From: Campylobacterales bacterium
Lineage (GTDB): Bacteria; Campylobacterota; Campylobacteria; Campylobacterales; QNZT01
Direction: 5' to 3'
Length of the DNA stretch: 7,670 nt
NCBI GenBank assembly: GCA_015489185.1
Contig: WGAE01000254.1
Location: 1 to 7,670 of the forward strand
A program made the position numbers and the translations under genes. The notes beneath the pieces were generated by a model that saw only the letters and a list, made by a program, of their open reading frames with translations, made no database searches and was not told the DNA's origin. Positions within the stretch are counted from its first letter, which is position 1. The number at the start of each line of letters is the position of its first letter. Below are positions 5,594-7,670 of the stretch, piece by piece.

Positions 5594-7670
5594 CTAGTAA
5601 CTAATTTTCATTGGCTGTGTATATTTACGCAATGTTATCTCTTCGACATATGTTTCTTCACTCTCGTTTGCCGTATCGAGTTTCCCTTCGAGTAGCGCTT
5701 CGAACGTTTGAAAGTCGAGAGACTTACCGAAAAGGAAGCCTTGCAATATATCACACTGATGGGATTGCAAGTACTCTTTTTGGGCAACTGTTTCTATACC
5801 TTCGGCAACGACATCAAGTCCCAGACTGTGTCCCATTGCAATGACTGTATTGACGATGATTTTGTCGCTCTGGTCCGTTTCAATATTGTGAATAAAGGAC
5901 TGATCGATTTTCAATGCGTCGATCGGAAGTTTTTTGAGATAATTGAGCGATGAATATCCCGTACCGAAATCGTCGATTGAAATTTGAATCCCTTTTTGTT
6001 TGAAGCGATGCAGCACTTCAGAAGCGCGATCGATATTTTGCATCAGAACACTTTCAGTCAATTCCAGTTGCAGATAGTTCGGATCAAATCCGGTTTGGCT
6101 CAGAATAGTATCGATTGTCTCTTCCAGATTGCTCTGAAGCAACTGGACACCGGAAATGTTGACAGAGATTTTCAGATCGCTAAAACCTTTTTTGTGCCAT
6201 TGTTGCATCTGTGTGATTGCTTGTCTGAGGACGATCTCACCGATTTCAAGAATCATCCCTGTATCTTCGGCAACCGGAATGAAGTCAAGCGGCGGGATAT
6301 TTTTGAGTTTTGGATGATTCCATCGCACCAGTGCTTCCGCACCGATAATACGCTCCTCTTTTGCATCGATCAGCGGCTGGTATTCGACATAAAATTCTCT
6401 GTTTTGGATCGCCTTGCGAATGTTCGATTCCATCTGGATACGTTTGGTGATCTCTTCATGAATTTCCGCTTTGAAGAAATGGAAATTGCTGCCGCTCTCT
6501 TCTTTTGCACGAAGCATTGCCATATTGGCGTTTTTGATCAATGTTTTGGGATCGTTTCCGTCAGAAGGGAAGAAAGAGATTCCCATATTGATTTTGACGG
6601 TCAGTTCGTTTCCGTCTATATGAAACGGCTCTGTAAAGAGTTCCGAGATACGTTTCGCTACGGTTGCAGCTGCCAATTCGTCCTGAATATTTTCAAACAA
6701 TAGTACAAATTCATCTCCGCTAAAACGTGCTACCGTATCGTAATCGCGAAGTTCTGCCTGAAGGCGCTGTGCAACCTCTTTGAGTAGTTCATCTCCCTTG
6801 GCATATCCCAGTGTATGATTGATCGCTTTGAAGTTATCGAGGTTGATAAAGACCGTGATCATATTCTGATTGAGCCGTGCCGCTTTATGGATCGCATTTT
6901 CGAGGCGGTTATAAAGTAGGTTTTTGTTTGGAAGATCAGTCAGTGCATCGTAGTTGGCAAGATACTCCAGTCGATCCTGTACACTGTTTGCCGGTGTTTT
7001 GTAGTCTCCCACCAGCAATAATGCCCCTTTTTTATCTTTGCGGTTGTTGATCAGTGAACGGTTCCAGTGTACGATGATCTTCTCTCCGTTTTTACAGATC
7101 AGGGGGAAATCGTTGTTCATGAGGATTTTTTTGGAGGCGAAACTCTTTTGAATCTGCTTGAGGGTCTTCTCCTTATAGCTTTGAGGGACGAAAAGCTCGA
7201 CGAAATTACGTCCAAGAACATCTGCTTTTTTATATCCCGTCAACTGCTCCGCAAAATGGTTGAAGTCGTTGATATATCCGTTACGATCGATGGAAATCAA
7301 GATAATCTCTGCTTTTTCCTCCAGGCTCTTTTTTCCTGTGGCGATTGCAGTCTGAAGGGATTTACTGAGTTTGAACGCTTTAGAGTCGACGCAAAGTGCA
7401 TGATAATACTCCCGGGTAAAAACAGTATTGGTATATAAGAGCAGGGTGTGGGCGGATTTGTCCTGAAACTCGATTTCTTCTCCATAAATTGCTGTCTTCT
7501 CTTTCAGGTCGTTTCTGAATTTTTCACGCAGATACTCGGGGATAATCAGCGTATCGATCGCTTTTCCGATTGCTTCCTCTTTACTGTATCCAAAAAGTGC
7601 TTCGGCGGTTTTGTTCCAGTGACGGACGATCCCTTTATGATCTGTACAAAAATAGCCGATATTGGTGATC
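5594..7670 (-). CDS. PAS-PAS-GGDEF-EAL cyclic-di-GMP phosphodiesterase/sensor (5' end outside window)
   Basis: The frame is open from the right edge to TAG at 5596-5594 (691 residues in the window), so the true start lies upstream. A first PAS domain covers about residues 1-85 (IGYFCTDHKGIVRHWNKTAE) and a second about 118-225 (LISIDRNGYINDFNHFAEQL). The GGDEF domain (about 235-395) has SGDEF at 317-321 and an RDYD inhibitory-site motif five residues before it, but FINLDNFKAIN replaces the metal Asp with Asn, and IND reads INH. The EAL domain (about 410-660) looks intact: EAL (445-447), VNIS, LELTES, DDFGTG, LKID, AEGIE and the QGFLF block. It most likely hydrolyses c-di-GMP in response to a signal sensed by the PAS domains. 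The C-terminal tail of about 30 residues after EAL is acidic then basic. No clear terminator follows it. Confidence 0.92.
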   Translation of the reverse strand, partial: ITNIGYFCTDHKGIVRHWNKTAEALFGYSKEEAIGKAIDTLIIPEYLREKFRNDLKEKTAIYGEEIEFQDKSAHTLLLYTNTVFTREYYHALCVDSKAFKLSKSLQTAIATGKKSLEEKAEIILISIDRNGYINDFNHFAEQLTGYKKADVLGRNFVELFVPQSYKEKTLKQIQKSFASKKILMNNDFPLICKNGEKIIVHWNRSLINNRKDKKGALLLVGDYKTPANSVQDRLEYLANYDALTDLPNKNLLYNRLENAIHKAARLNQNMITVFINLDNFKAINHTLGYAKGDELLKEVAQRLQAELRDYDTVARFSGDEFVLLFENIQDELAAATVAKRISELFTEPFHIDGNELTVKINMGISFFPSDGNDPKTLIKNANMAMLRAKEESGSNFHFFKAEIHEEITKRIQMESNIRKAIQNREFYVEYQPLIDAKEERIIGAEALVRWNHPKLKNIPPLDFIPVAEDTGMILEIGEIVLRQAITQMQQWHKKGFSDLKISVNISGVQLLQSNLEETIDTILSQTGFDPNYLQLELTESVLMQNIDRASEVLHRFKQKGIQISIDDFGTGYSSLNYLKKLPIDALKIDQSFIHNIETDQSDKIIVNTVIAMGHSLGLDVVAEGIETVAQKEYLQSHQCDILQGFLFGKSLDFQTFEALLEGKLDTANESEETYVEEITLRKYTQPMKISY

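Noticed and set aside
5984..6703. Plus-strand open frame of 239 codons
   Set aside because: It is antisense to the GGDEF-EAL gene, with no ribosome site or family resemblance.
7298..7300. TTG as the start of the PAS-GGDEF-EAL protein
   Set aside because: The same frame continues open to the window edge and encodes another PAS domain, so this TTG is an internal Leu codon in the second PAS domain.
1..7670. tRNA, rRNA, CRISPR arrays, riboswitches
   Set aside because: No cloverleaf, spaced direct repeats or known leader structures were found, and the only intergenic gaps are about 64, 18 and 89 bp.

Overview
The window fits a Campylobacterota (epsilonproteobacterial) chromosome, most like the free-living Sulfurimonas/Sulfuricurvum/Sulfurovum group. 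Base composition is moderately AT-rich by eye, genes are tightly packed with 1- and 4-nt overlaps, and there is a cbb3-oxidase assembly gene (ccoG) and a large PAS/GGDEF/EAL sensor. The genus is an inference; no rRNA or other marker is present.

Layout. Bases 1-399 (minus) hold the N-terminal part of a D-2-hydroxyacid dehydrogenase that runs off the left edge. A 64-bp divergent gap (400-463) carries overlapping promoter elements. To its right is a plus-strand pair: a lipoprotein with a carbohydrate-binding-like domain and a glycoside-hydrolase-like barrel (464-2077), joined by an ATGA overlap to a radical SAM protein of the spore photoproduct lyase (SplB/COG1533) type (2074-3357). An 11-bp palindrome at 3339-3369 separates this pair from a convergent minus-strand operon. 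That operon starts from a near-consensus sigma70 promoter at 5540-5568. It encodes first a serine-recombinase-fold protein whose catalytic residues are replaced (4830-5504, GTG start), then ccoG (3376-4830), joined by a 1-nt TAATG overlap. From 5594 to the right edge, also on the minus strand, is the C-terminal 691 residues of a PAS-PAS-GGDEF-EAL protein whose start lies outside the window.

How the genes may work together. CcoG is a membrane iron-sulphur protein needed for cbb3 oxidase assembly through copper reduction. The recombinase-like protein co-expressed with it has lost the nucleophilic serine and active-site arginines but keeps a C-terminal helix-turn-helix, so it looks like a resolvase turned into a DNA-binding regulator. 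Inverted TGAC/GTCA elements overlap its own promoter and could be its operator. In the plus-strand pair, a non-spore-former SPL-like radical SAM enzyme without the usual hydrogen-donor cysteine is translationally coupled to a surface lipoprotein. That is an odd partnership with no obvious textbook pathway. The GGDEF-EAL protein looks like a c-di-GMP phosphodiesterase with a degenerate cyclase domain.

The most noteworthy points are the catalytically dead recombinase in the ccoG operon and the lipoprotein/SPL-like gene pair. No RNA genes, CRISPR arrays, insertion sequences or long repeats were seen.
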